From Candidatus Zixiibacteriota bacterium (GTDB lineage: Bacteria; Zixibacteria; MSB-5A5; JAABVY01; JAHJOQ01), in the NCBI GenBank assembly GCA_018820315.1, contig JAHJOQ010000154.1, forward strand, positions 1-40,606: a stretch of 40,606 bases of DNA, in the 5' to 3' direction. The notes beneath the pieces were generated by a model. That model was not told the DNA's origin, ran no database searches, and saw nothing but the letters and a program-made list of their open reading frames with translations. The translations under genes were made by a program, and so were the position numbers. Positions 25,341-33,905 of the stretch are shown in pieces (within the stretch, counting starts at the first letter, position 1; every line of letters starts with the position of its first letter).

Positions 25341-28277
25341 TCAGGCAGTAGCTTTGCGGGTTTTCACTTTTTCAATTAATTCGCTGAGATTCTCGAGGCG
25401 GAATGGTTTCGGCAGAATGTGGTCTATCCCCATCTGCTTCGCCTTTTCCACTTCCTGTCCCAACCCCCAGCCAGAGATCATGATTATCGGAATATCGGAG
25501 ACTCGTCCCCTGATCTTCTCCGCGACAGCCCAGCCATCGATATCGGGAAGCCCGATATCAGTTATGACGAGATCGTAGTGCTTCTTCCCGAACGCCTCCA
25601 CGCCTTCGATACCGGAAGAACAGACAGTTACACTGTACCCAAGCTGCATCAACATCCCCGAGAGAAGTTCGCGTATTATCTCCTGATCGTCAATAGCAAG
25701 GATGCTGAATATGGACTCACCGGTCTCATCGACAACGGCTGCGCTGTGATTGAACCTCAGACACAACAGGCGGACACCATCCTGCAGAGTGTCGTTATGA
25801 TACGATACCCCGAGGTTTCTGACATCAGCGATGATGTCGCTCTGGGACAGATCAGGATGCATTCCTATTGGCCTGAATGAGTAATTGTCAACGTTGGACT
25901 CCTCTTCCGACAGATTCTCATCAGAAATTGTAAGATAACTGAAGTCGCCCTTGTCTTTCAGTGCTATTACCATGCGCTCATCAACTCCGAACTCATCCCA
26001 GGCATACTGGATAACTTCATTTAGCAACGGTCTTACCTCATCAATGCTCCCGCGTGCTTCAGCAGTTGCCGGAAGATCCGTCTCGAACGCTATGGTCGGA
26101 TTCTCTCTCAGATAATGCAAATGCGGGTCGCTGCCGTATCGTACAATGGAGACATTCTGCAGAAGCTCTGAGAGATTAAGAGTCGGTGGTTCGCCGCTCA
26201 GTGGCTCCTCTTTCCTGATTGCCCGCTGCAGATTCTTGACGATCTCGCCAGCCTGGAATGCCTCATCGGCGACCATATCTAGATTTAGCAGTACGCTGTC
26301 TTTCTCGCGCATTTCATCATCGCGCAATCCGAATCCGAGCAACTGCGCCTTCCCAATAATGCCCGTCAGTATGTTGTTCACTTGATTGAGGCTGTAAACT
26401 GCATCGCCTTCGAGAGGCAATTGATCGAGGCCCTCAATCTTACCGGAGCCGACCGATATCTGCTTTAACTTGAATGCAAGCAGGTCCTGAAGCATCCTGT
26501 CGAATAGGCTGTCACGCCTCTGCTGAAGTGTGTCCTCAGCCCCTTCAACAAACAGAACTCCCACGTTCTGACCTCTGTACACAAGCGGTACCGCACGGCA
26601 GTATGCAGGCAGTCTTCTGCCGGAGATTCTCTCCATGAACCAGGTGAGCTCGTTAGCTGCGAGGGAGAGGAACATCTCATCGAGTTCCTTGCGCTCATCG
26701 CAGAAGACCTCAGTACCGAGCCTGACGGCTCTTCCCCACGGTCCTCCCCCCGTTTCCAGCTTGAAATCGCTCACTCTGCGGCCATCGTAGCCAAATGAAG
26801 AACAGACTCTCATGTACCGTCTGTCTGTATCGACCGCAAGCAGCATGCCCGCGTCAAACTCCGGCATGGTCGCGTAGACCACCTTCTCGATCCCGCTTGC
26901 GAGCCCCGTGACTGAGGTTGACTGCAGAACCGATCTGAAAGCCTCTGTGAACTCATCCGAATCGATGGATGCTTCAGGCGCGCTTTCATCCGCGTGCGAG
27001 ATTAGCATCCCGACCAGTTTAAGTACAAGCTGCAATTGGTTGATTTCGTCAGACGTAAATGACTCACGGCTTGATGAGACTGATGCAAGCAGTACAGCGG
27101 TTTCGGAGGTCCCTGTCTCTACGGGGAACACCAGGAAACGCGACTGCGCGCCATTTTTGAATGTGCTCTTCACAATCATAGGCTTGCCATTTGAAACAGC
27201 CTTGTCGAAGTGTCGAGCGAAATTTTCGGAGATATCGACATCAAATGTTGAGTCGTCGGTCGACCTGATTATCTTCCACTTACCATCGGCAGCCCTCACA
27301 GCAAGCAGGCTGCCATCGCCATGCACAATTTCCTCAGCGTGTTCGAGCAGAATGCCGATATTCTCCAATTTCGAGTTCTTTCCTCCAAGCTCACCGATAA
27401 TTTCGAGCTGCCTGCGGCTCTTTTCCACTGTTGAATCGACTCGATCATTAAGCCTGCGAATTTCACGCTCCATGCGAAACGATGCAATGACCGGGCCGAG
27501 CAGGTTAGCGGCAGAGCACAGGATTTCCGACTCGCGCCTCGAGAATTGGTACGGCTGCTGACCAAAAATTGCAATCACACCGACGGGACCGTTCCTTGAC
27601 ATCAGCGGGGCAGTCAGCGCCGAATCCACACTTCGCCCTGCCAACAGTGCCTGCGTAGCCTTGTCAGAGTTCGTCATTTTGCCGACTGCATGCGACCTCG
27701 ACATCTTCTGAGTGCGCGATATAATATCTCCCCCGATGCTTATTCGCTCGAGATTTCTTTCCAGCGCCTGATCGAGCGCTATCGAGGATGACAGATAGAG
27801 ATCCCGAGCCGACGGGTTGTAGATGAATATCGCCCCTCCACAGTTATCGAGTGTATGCGAGATCTCATTTAGTGAGAAATTCAAAACTTCGACGAGAGAG
27901 TAAGGTTCGAAGATGATGTTCTTGAGATTGTCCAGAAACTGAAGCTGAGATTCCTTCTGCTTATCCGACTCCTTATCGATCGCAAGCCTTCGCACTGCCA
28001 CAAATACCGACATTGCTACAATAGTAGCTCCGACAGCGACCACGATGTCGGCTATCTGCGCAACAAACTCCGGAATGCCTCTCATGAACAATTCCGCGAA
28101 ACTGTCGATAGACAAAACGGCACGTGCAAGAAACGAGAGAAATATGAGAACCATGCCGAGAAGTGCAGTTTTCCAGCCAGCCAGACCGTAGCGACTGAAA
28201 CGATCCGAGAACGCCAGGAGTGATACTATCACCAGCGCGGTGAGAACCGATCCCATCCAAAGAGGCAGACTTGTCAT
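25341..28277 (-). CDS. Membrane sensor with GAF domains, degenerate kinase core and C-terminal receiver
   Basis: A 978-residue protein. Three hydrophobic segments near residues 8-25, 36-55 and 75-95 anchor it. Three GAF-like domains follow at roughly 115-260, 300-420 and 450-610. Residues of about 620-690 resemble a HisKA helix pair, but the segment SLNQVNNILTGIIGKAQLL has Asn (N631) where the phosphoacceptor His of HE-x-NN belongs. Residues of about 700-845 align loosely with an ATPase domain, but I see no G1 (DxGxG) or G2 box. Residues 859-975 are a good receiver: D907 in LVITDIGLPD, S935, K957 in LPKPF. It is therefore probably not a kinase itself. GGGGAGG precedes the ATG. Confidence 0.85.
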   Translation of the reverse strand: MTSLPLWMGSVLTALVIVSLLAFSDRFSRYGLAGWKTALLGMVLIFLSFLARAVLSIDSFAELFMRGIPEFVAQIADIVVAVGATIVAMSVFVAVRRLAIDKESDKQKESQLQFLDNLKNIIFEPYSLVEVLNFSLNEISHTLDNCGGAIFIYNPSARDLYLSSSIALDQALERNLERISIGGDIISRTQKMSRSHAVGKMTNSDKATQALLAGRSVDSALTAPLMSRNGPVGVIAIFGQQPYQFSRRESEILCSAANLLGPVIASFRMEREIRRLNDRVDSTVEKSRRQLEIIGELGGKNSKLENIGILLEHAEEIVHGDGSLLAVRAADGKWKIIRSTDDSTFDVDISENFARHFDKAVSNGKPMIVKSTFKNGAQSRFLVFPVETGTSETAVLLASVSSSRESFTSDEINQLQLVLKLVGMLISHADESAPEASIDSDEFTEAFRSVLQSTSVTGLASGIEKVVYATMPEFDAGMLLAVDTDRRYMRVCSSFGYDGRRVSDFKLETGGGPWGRAVRLGTEVFCDERKELDEMFLSLAANELTWFMERISGRRLPAYCRAVPLVYRGQNVGVLFVEGAEDTLQQRRDSLFDRMLQDLLAFKLKQISVGSGKIEGLDQLPLEGDAVYSLNQVNNILTGIIGKAQLLGFGLRDDEMREKDSVLLNLDMVADEAFQAGEIVKNLQRAIRKEEPLSGEPPTLNLSELLQNVSIVRYGSDPHLHYLRENPTIAFETDLPATAEARGSIDEVRPLLNEVIQYAWDEFGVDERMVIALKDKGDFSYLTISDENLSEEESNVDNYSFRPIGMHPDLSQSDIIADVRNLGVSYHNDTLQDGVRLLCLRFNHSAAVVDETGESIFSILAIDDQEIIRELLSGMLMQLGYSVTVCSSGIEGVEAFGKKHYDLVITDIGLPDIDGWAVAEKIRGRVSDIPIIMISGWGLGQEVEKAKQMGIDHILPKPFRLENLSELIEKVKTRKATA

Positions 28278-28579
28278 TCTCAGACCTCCCCTACATAGTC
28301 CAATACATCAGCCCACTGAAGTGACATGAATTCGGAGACATCATACAAACGAACCGATGTGTAAGCTTTTTCGAAGTGTCGGCTGTGCAAGAACCTATGC
28401 CGGCACACGGCCCAATCTTCTCATCGCCTATTATGATACGATTCGATTCAGGGGATTCAACAAAAAACTTGGTAAATCGCAATGAAATAGCACCATCCCT
28501 TCGTCACAAGCTTCTCCAAACAAGCAGAAAGCCCGAAGGCAGAACCTCCGGGCATTCCATTACACTCTTCAGCGCGCTT
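28278..28579. other. Intergenic region upstream of the sensor gene
   Basis: It holds the terminator of the M1 peptidase gene and presumably the promoter of the sensor, but I could not pick a convincing -35/-10 pair. A short plus-strand ORF across it is antisense to the peptidase and not credible. Confidence 0.4.
28531..28553 (-). terminator. Terminator of the M1 peptidase gene
   Basis: Read on the minus strand, GCCCGGAGG pairs with CCTTCGGGC (one G-U pair) around TTCTG and is followed by TTTCTGCTT, just after the stop at 28580. Confidence 0.75.
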
Positions 28580-30862
28580 CTATTTTGCCGTTACACACCC
28601 TTCAAGAGAATCTGGCCCGCCAGTGAATATGTAAGCTATCAGATAGACGACATCGTCGATGTCCACAGCGCAGCTACCGTCAGCGTCACCGGAATCGATC
28701 GGAGTCGGAGCCGGTCCGCCGGTGAATATGTACGAAATCAGATAGACTGCGTCGTCCAGATCCACGGTGCCGGAACCATCGGCATCGCCCGGAATATAGG
28801 TCGATTCCCCGATAAATAGCGTGTACTCAGCCTGTTCAAAGTCGAGCCCATTTTCGGCAGCTCTCACCGTGAATGTGAACAGGCCACTCTCGGTCGGAGT
28901 GCCGGTAAACTTCCCGGTCGCGGCTCCCAGTTCCACTCCGGTCGGCAGGCTTCCGGCTATTATCGAATACGAATACGGCGTCGCCCCACCCTTGGCGATC
29001 ACCGAGTCGAGATAAGGTGCGAATTGAGTGCCATCGGCCAGCGGATCGTAGAATAGATGGAATTTCAGCGTTTCCGAGCTGGCAGTCTTAAGAATCCAAT
29101 CGTTGCGGTCGACCGAAATCGACTGGGGCGGATTGGCTGCTCCCGTCATATACAGGATGTAATTCTGTCCGCGCTGGTCGTTTTGCACGACAAACGGATG
29201 ATATGCTGTGCCATCCCAGACATCGACATCAACCGGCATGTCGAAAACCTGCGGGTTGGTCGTCTGTTCCTGTCGCAGATGCAGGTAGACATAGTAGTTG
29301 CCCGAACCTGCCGGAGCATACGTGTACGAGTATCTGTACTTAGGATAGTACTCGCCGAAAATCCAGTCATCAAAGTAGTCATGCAGATCGATTCCTGAGA
29401 CATCCTCGCAAAGATCGCGGAATTCGAGCGAGGTGATGTCACCCCACTTGTAACGAGGATCATCGTAATACGTGGCGAGAATATCAAAGAATGTGGCATC
29501 GCCGACGATATGCCTCAGCATGTGAACCGCCCAAGCGCCTTTGTCATATACGCGGCTGGAAAAGATTGACCATACGCTGGTCGTGTCCTGACAATAGATC
29601 GTCCCACCCGATGTATATCGCATGCCGTTCATGTAGTTCTTGTAAGCGGTGGCACCTGACTGCGACTCAACCCAGAGAGCTTCGACATACGATGCGAATC
29701 CCTCGTTCATCCAGATTTCATGCCAGTTCTCGCAGGTTATCATGTCGCCATACCACTGGTGACCTAGTTCGTGAACGATAATGCTTTCGTAGTACGCCGA
29801 GGAGCTCATTGAAGTATTGGTCTGATGTTCCATCGCCCCGCCCCAGGTAAATTGGGACATCGCATACTTCTCTTCGATGAACGGGTACTCCCCCATCACC
29901 GGGGCAAGTGCCCCTATCATGTCGACGGTGACCGGATAGGCGGAATTAGCAGGCGACCAGTTCTCAGGATACACCCAGTAATCTACCGGCATGCTGTCGC
30001 CTTCCATTGAGACGTACCAGTTCGAGAACGTCTGGTAGTTTGTGACACAGATGGACACAAGATATGTTGTTATAGGATATTGCTCATGCCAGTGAGTTGT
30101 CGCGGTACCATCAAAATTGTTGATGATCGAGACAAGTGTACCATTCGAAGCACAAACAAATTCAACGGGATGCCTGATTGTGATATCAACAGAATCAGCT
30201 TTATCGTCCGGGTAGTCCTTGCAGGGCCACCATGTACGGGCAAAATATGGCTCGCTCAACGTAGTCGCAATGTCGGTTGCCGGGCTTCCGTGACTTGAAA
30301 ACTCGAATGCCTGGAAGCCGCCTTCCGTCGGGTGGCCACGGTAGTATGTCGTGATAGTAAATTGATCACCGTCATCGTATCCAGCATCAAGATTGGCCGT
30401 CACAAGATCTCCCGATCTGCTGTATGCAATCTGAGAGCCATTCTGAACAATCGAATCGATAATCATGCTGAAATAGAGATCAATCTCCACTGAAGTCAGG
30501 CCGTCAAAGAGACTGGTGGCCATCATAGTGACATAGCCGTCAATGATCTCCGTGGTGAAATTAATGTCGAAGTAGATATCATAGTAGTTGGCGTCATATT
30601 GCCATTGCGATACGGCCGCCTGCTTGGTGAAGTTCTCAGCCTGTGCATTGCGTGCCTTCTGCAGTCTCTCAGCCTTGCCGATTCTGCACATATCGTGGCA
30701 TTCCTGAATGTATTCTCTCAGCTCTTCAGGCGACATCTTGTCAAGATCAGACGCCTTCACGATTTTGTGGTCGTGCCCGGGACTGCCATCCTCGGCAACC
30801 GCAGGAAGTGCAGACAAAAGAACAACGAAAACAAATGATGCTAGCAGAATGATGATGCGCAC
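28580..30862 (-). CDS. Secreted M1 family metallopeptidase with Ig-like domain and dockerin
   Basis: A 760-residue exported zinc aminopeptidase-like enzyme. A signal peptide (IIILLASFVFVVLLSALPAVA) is followed by an M1-type beta-sandwich. The substrate motif WGGAMEHQ corresponds to GAMEN, and the zinc site is complete: H364, E365 and H368 in HELGH, with E387 eighteen residues on in WMNEGF. After the catalytic part come an Ig-like putative domain (He_PIG type, LPTGVELGAATGKFTGTP) and two dockerin calcium loops (GDADGSGTVDLDD and GDADGSCAVDIDD) at the C-terminus. The start is GTG with AGGAGG 5 bases upstream. Extracellular or surface peptide degradation is likely; anchoring by the dockerin is inferred. 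Confidence 0.93.
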   Translation of the reverse strand: MRIIILLASFVFVVLLSALPAVAEDGSPGHDHKIVKASDLDKMSPEELREYIQECHDMCRIGKAERLQKARNAQAENFTKQAAVSQWQYDANYYDIYFDINFTTEIIDGYVTMMATSLFDGLTSVEIDLYFSMIIDSIVQNGSQIAYSRSGDLVTANLDAGYDDGDQFTITTYYRGHPTEGGFQAFEFSSHGSPATDIATTLSEPYFARTWWPCKDYPDDKADSVDITIRHPVEFVCASNGTLVSIINNFDGTATTHWHEQYPITTYLVSICVTNYQTFSNWYVSMEGDSMPVDYWVYPENWSPANSAYPVTVDMIGALAPVMGEYPFIEEKYAMSQFTWGGAMEHQTNTSMSSSAYYESIIVHELGHQWYGDMITCENWHEIWMNEGFASYVEALWVESQSGATAYKNYMNGMRYTSGGTIYCQDTTSVWSIFSSRVYDKGAWAVHMLRHIVGDATFFDILATYYDDPRYKWGDITSLEFRDLCEDVSGIDLHDYFDDWIFGEYYPKYRYSYTYAPAGSGNYYVYLHLRQEQTTNPQVFDMPVDVDVWDGTAYHPFVVQNDQRGQNYILYMTGAANPPQSISVDRNDWILKTASSETLKFHLFYDPLADGTQFAPYLDSVIAKGGATPYSYSIIAGSLPTGVELGAATGKFTGTPTESGLFTFTVRAAENGLDFEQAEYTLFIGESTYIPGDADGSGTVDLDDAVYLISYIFTGGPAPTPIDSGDADGSCAVDIDDVVYLIAYIFTGGPDSLEGCVTAK

Positions 30863-31039
30863 CTGGTCCTCCTATTGTGTCAAAAGCAGCTTCTGCTCCA
30901 TATATGTATCTCAATCATATTATCGATTAAATAGCCTTATAAAGACAGGCACATCTGTAACTCTTTTCAAATTACAAGGCGCGGTGAGTAACCTTCAGTT
31001 CGTTGTGCGAAGCTAACCTATTGAGCCTCAGCCGGATTG

Positions 31040-31068
31040 AATATACTAAATCGTACCTTATGTGTCAA
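31040..31068 (-). promoter_or_regulatory. Promoter of the M1 peptidase gene
   Basis: On the minus strand, TTGACA (31063-31068), a 17-base spacer and TATATT (31040-31045). The hexamers and spacing are the same as in the zinc-ribbon/helicase promoter. The leader would be about 170 bases. Confidence 0.7.
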
Positions 31069-31172
31069 TGTTTATATGCGTCTGCGCGCCACAATGCATC
31101 CGCATGTCTGTAGTTTTACACCATTCGATAGTATCAACCACGCTCAGAACGTCAATGTTCCATCAATAGAAA

Positions 31173-31197
31173 GCCCGGGAAGAGACTCCTCCCGGGC
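31173..31197 (-). terminator. Terminator of the BACON/dockerin protein gene
   Basis: A perfect 8-bp stem, GCCCGGGA/TCCCGGGC, with a 9-base loop. On the minus strand it is followed by TTTCTATT, 24 bases after the stop. Confidence 0.8.
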
Positions 31198-31220
31198 CTG
31201 TATCATCAATGATTAGCCAC

Positions 31221-33554
31221 CTATTTCATGTCATCCTGAAAGGTATGAACCGCAGGAGCCAGAGGCGGCCCCACATCGTAATCACACGGGGCAGGACCGT
31301 GCAAGAAAATCCACGCGATCAGATAAACCGCGTCATCAATATCAACAGTGTGCGAGCAATTTAAATCACCCACCCAGATTTCCGGGCAAGGTGCGGGGCC
31401 ACCCAGGAAGACATATGCGAGATCATATACCACATCTTCAATGTCAACCTGACCGTCGCAGTTGGCATCCCCAAATGTCCAGATGTATAGATCTACATCG
31501 ACCTCGATTGGGCCGTTGGTCGCATCATTCGAGTTGATCTCGAATGAGCCTGACGTCTTGCCAAGCGGCAGTCCAAAGCCATTGACACCGACCCAAACGT
31601 CGTCATTTATTCCGCCGGAGTCAGGAGAGACATCCAGCCATGTAGTGTTTTCCGTCGCGTACCAGTCCATACACCCGCTGGCCAAATTCACAATGTCAAC
31701 GGGCTGCTCGTTTGTGCCAACCTGCTTATTCTTGAAAATGAACCGATAATACGTCTTCGGAACACCCAGTACAGGAGTCAGCGTCTGTTCGGAAATGGTG
31801 AGGACAACTTCTATCGATTCCGGCGGATTGATGGACAGCTCGGGAACGATAGCAACCGTGTCAATATAGGTGCCAATCGGCATTCCAATGATGCTCGCGC
31901 TGGCATAGATGGTCTTGTCATTGACACCTGTCGATGGAGATATCGAGAGCCACGGTGCATCCCAGTAAGCCGTCCAGTTCAGGAATTCTCCTCCGATATT
32001 TTCGACTGTGATCGGTACGGGAGTCAGACGGGGCCAATTGTAGCATTCCCAAGCGTTGATGACGACCGGATTGGGTGACACGCTGAGTTCTGGAACATTA
32101 CCCTCCATCTTCCAGATAGTGACCGGAATCTCCTGCGGAGAATTCAGGGCCGATGGTGCAGTAACGAGTATGGTGTCGTAGCGCAATCCATAATTGAGGG
32201 GATCGGTGCTGAATGAAACAATCGGGGCAACGGTCTCCCCTGCCAGGACCGAGTCGATATTGGGCGTGAAGGACATCCACCCCTTCTTCGATGTGATCGT
32301 GTAACGCAGCCAGTCTCCACCCTCATTGGTGATGAATATCGGCCTGTCGTACGGATCGATGCCGGCGGTCGCGGCGCAGTAGAAACTGTCGGGCTCCAAT
32401 GCTATGATCGGGAAACCAGACACAATCGTCAGTTCGACCGGTGCTCGCTGAGGCGAATTGCTGGCCGCAGGATCGGTGACTACGATTGTATCGAAGTAAG
32501 TCCCGAATGTCATGCCGGTGATGTCGACCATAAGATCGACTGAAGCGCCAGCCGTGCCGCTGTATGCGGAGAGAGTCAGCCACGCCTCTGAGTTTGCCGC
32601 AGTCCAACTAAGCGCACCCGACCCATTGTCATTGATCTGCATCGACTGTATTGCCGGATTCGCGGAATCCTGCTGCGCAAGAAAAGTGAAGTTATCCGGA
32701 ACCAACTCAATAATCGGAGGGGGAACGATCACATCAAGCGTGACGACCACTTGCTGTGGTGAATTGGTCGCGTTCGGATCGGTCAATGTGATAGTGTCCT
32801 CGTAAGCACCTGCCGGAAGAGCCGATATGTCGGGGCTCACTGTTACTGTCGACGGCGCAGTTCCGGTCGGAGGACTCACATTCAACCACGATGAGTTCCA
32901 TGCCGCCGTCCAGTTGAGCGTCTGCCCACCACCGTTTATAATACTAAACGTCTGCGGAGTCGGATCGGGACCACCTTCAAATGCTTCGAAATCGAGAGCG
33001 CCGGTAGAAACAACGAACTCGGGAGGGGGTTGCGGATCACCAATAATAATCTTGCCCTCAATGTACTGAGGTCCAAAACTCGCCGCGCCACCACCTATGT
33101 TGAACTTCCAGGTTCCCGCCGGGGGTACGAATCCCGAGTCGATCAGGATTATCTGATCGACAGCACCACCATCAGCCGTAAACCAGAGGGTCGCAAGAAG
33201 ACTGTCCCCCGGTTGGATCGGCGCCTCAAATATCTTGATGACACCAATCAGGACGCTGAAGTTCACGTTGTCGATGCCAATAGGTCTTGTCGAAATGTGA
33301 ATGGCATTTGATCCTATCCACGATACAGAATCGAGAAATACATCAGGATCATTCCACCAGAACCCCAGAGATATAGCCTCTACAGTCTCGTCGTTGAACA
33401 TGCGAATGGGTACAGGGAAGTGATCTCCTGCGTCAACGTTTGCGACGCCGACCTGAATTGTGTCCAGCGCGCCCGGATCCTGGGCATGCGATGGAACGGT
33501 CAAGATAAATGCTGCGGCTAAGGCCACCAGCAGGGCAATATGCTTCCTATGCAT
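31221..33554 (-). CDS. Secreted cohesin-like, multi-BACON, dockerin protein
   Basis: A 777-residue exported protein with no enzymatic motif. After a signal peptide (ending PSHAQ), residues of about 28-175 resemble a cohesin fold: VGVANVDAGDHFPVPIRM, then GDSLLATLWFTADGG, then a closing EGKIIIGD strand. Residues of about 180-700 hold five repeats of about 100 residues like BACON domains (WLNVSPPTGTAPSTVTV, then AGAYEDTITLTDPNATNSPQ). The C-terminus has two dockerin loops (GDANCDGQVDIED and GDLNCSHTVDIDD). One chain carrying both a cohesin-like and a dockerin module could chain surface proteins together. Binding partners are inferred, not shown. Confidence 0.82.
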   Translation of the reverse strand: MHRKHIALLVALAAAFILTVPSHAQDPGALDTIQVGVANVDAGDHFPVPIRMFNDETVEAISLGFWWNDPDVFLDSVSWIGSNAIHISTRPIGIDNVNFSVLIGVIKIFEAPIQPGDSLLATLWFTADGGAVDQIILIDSGFVPPAGTWKFNIGGGAASFGPQYIEGKIIIGDPQPPPEFVVSTGALDFEAFEGGPDPTPQTFSIINGGGQTLNWTAAWNSSWLNVSPPTGTAPSTVTVSPDISALPAGAYEDTITLTDPNATNSPQQVVVTLDVIVPPPIIELVPDNFTFLAQQDSANPAIQSMQINDNGSGALSWTAANSEAWLTLSAYSGTAGASVDLMVDITGMTFGTYFDTIVVTDPAASNSPQRAPVELTIVSGFPIIALEPDSFYCAATAGIDPYDRPIFITNEGGDWLRYTITSKKGWMSFTPNIDSVLAGETVAPIVSFSTDPLNYGLRYDTILVTAPSALNSPQEIPVTIWKMEGNVPELSVSPNPVVINAWECYNWPRLTPVPITVENIGGEFLNWTAYWDAPWLSISPSTGVNDKTIYASASIIGMPIGTYIDTVAIVPELSINPPESIEVVLTISEQTLTPVLGVPKTYYRFIFKNKQVGTNEQPVDIVNLASGCMDWYATENTTWLDVSPDSGGINDDVWVGVNGFGLPLGKTSGSFEINSNDATNGPIEVDVDLYIWTFGDANCDGQVDIEDVVYDLAYVFLGGPAPCPEIWVGDLNCSHTVDIDDAVYLIAWIFLHGPAPCDYDVGPPLAPAVHTFQDDMK

Positions 33555-33905
33555 TTCCCCTCCAAACGTTAAATGTTATCAGAATGAACCGAAGCGTTTC
33601 TTTGATAATGAATTTCCCACCCTAATCAAGGCGTCCCACAGATAAGATAAGTCCATGCGATTGGTAACCTTACTTGAAGCTAATGCTTGAAGGACGATTT
33701 GTCAAGTCTGTATTTGAAATGGGGTGGGAGGAGTCGGAACCTGATTAGAAAGGCAGTTGAGCGGATCGAAAACATCGCGGAGCGCCGTCATACCGTTGGA
33801 TGAGGTAATTCAGCCGATGTCATTCCCATGAAGGGGACATATCGACAGTAGCGCGCATGATGTGGCATACGGGATATCTCCCGTCCACGCCGCAAGATGG
33901 TTGAG
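33555..33905. other. Intergenic region between lon and the BACON protein gene
   Basis: It contains a possible promoter for the BACON gene and a hairpin ACGGGA-TATC-TCCCGT at 33869-33884, 22 bases after the lon stop, without a T-run. No credible gene was found. Confidence 0.45.
33677..33705 (-). promoter_or_regulatory. Possible promoter of the BACON/dockerin protein gene
   Basis: On the minus strand, TTGACA (33700-33705), a 17-base spacer and TAGCTT (33677-33682). The -35 is perfect, the -10 weak. Confidence 0.4.

Larger units (their letters stand above)
30863..31220. other. Intergenic region between two dockerin-protein genes
   Basis: It contains the terminator of the upstream BACON protein gene and a strong minus-strand promoter for the M1 peptidase, both listed separately. 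Nothing else stands out. Confidence 0.5.

Noticed and set aside
33869-33884. Hairpin after lon as a terminator
   Set aside because: The stem is only 6 bp and no T-run follows on the minus strand.
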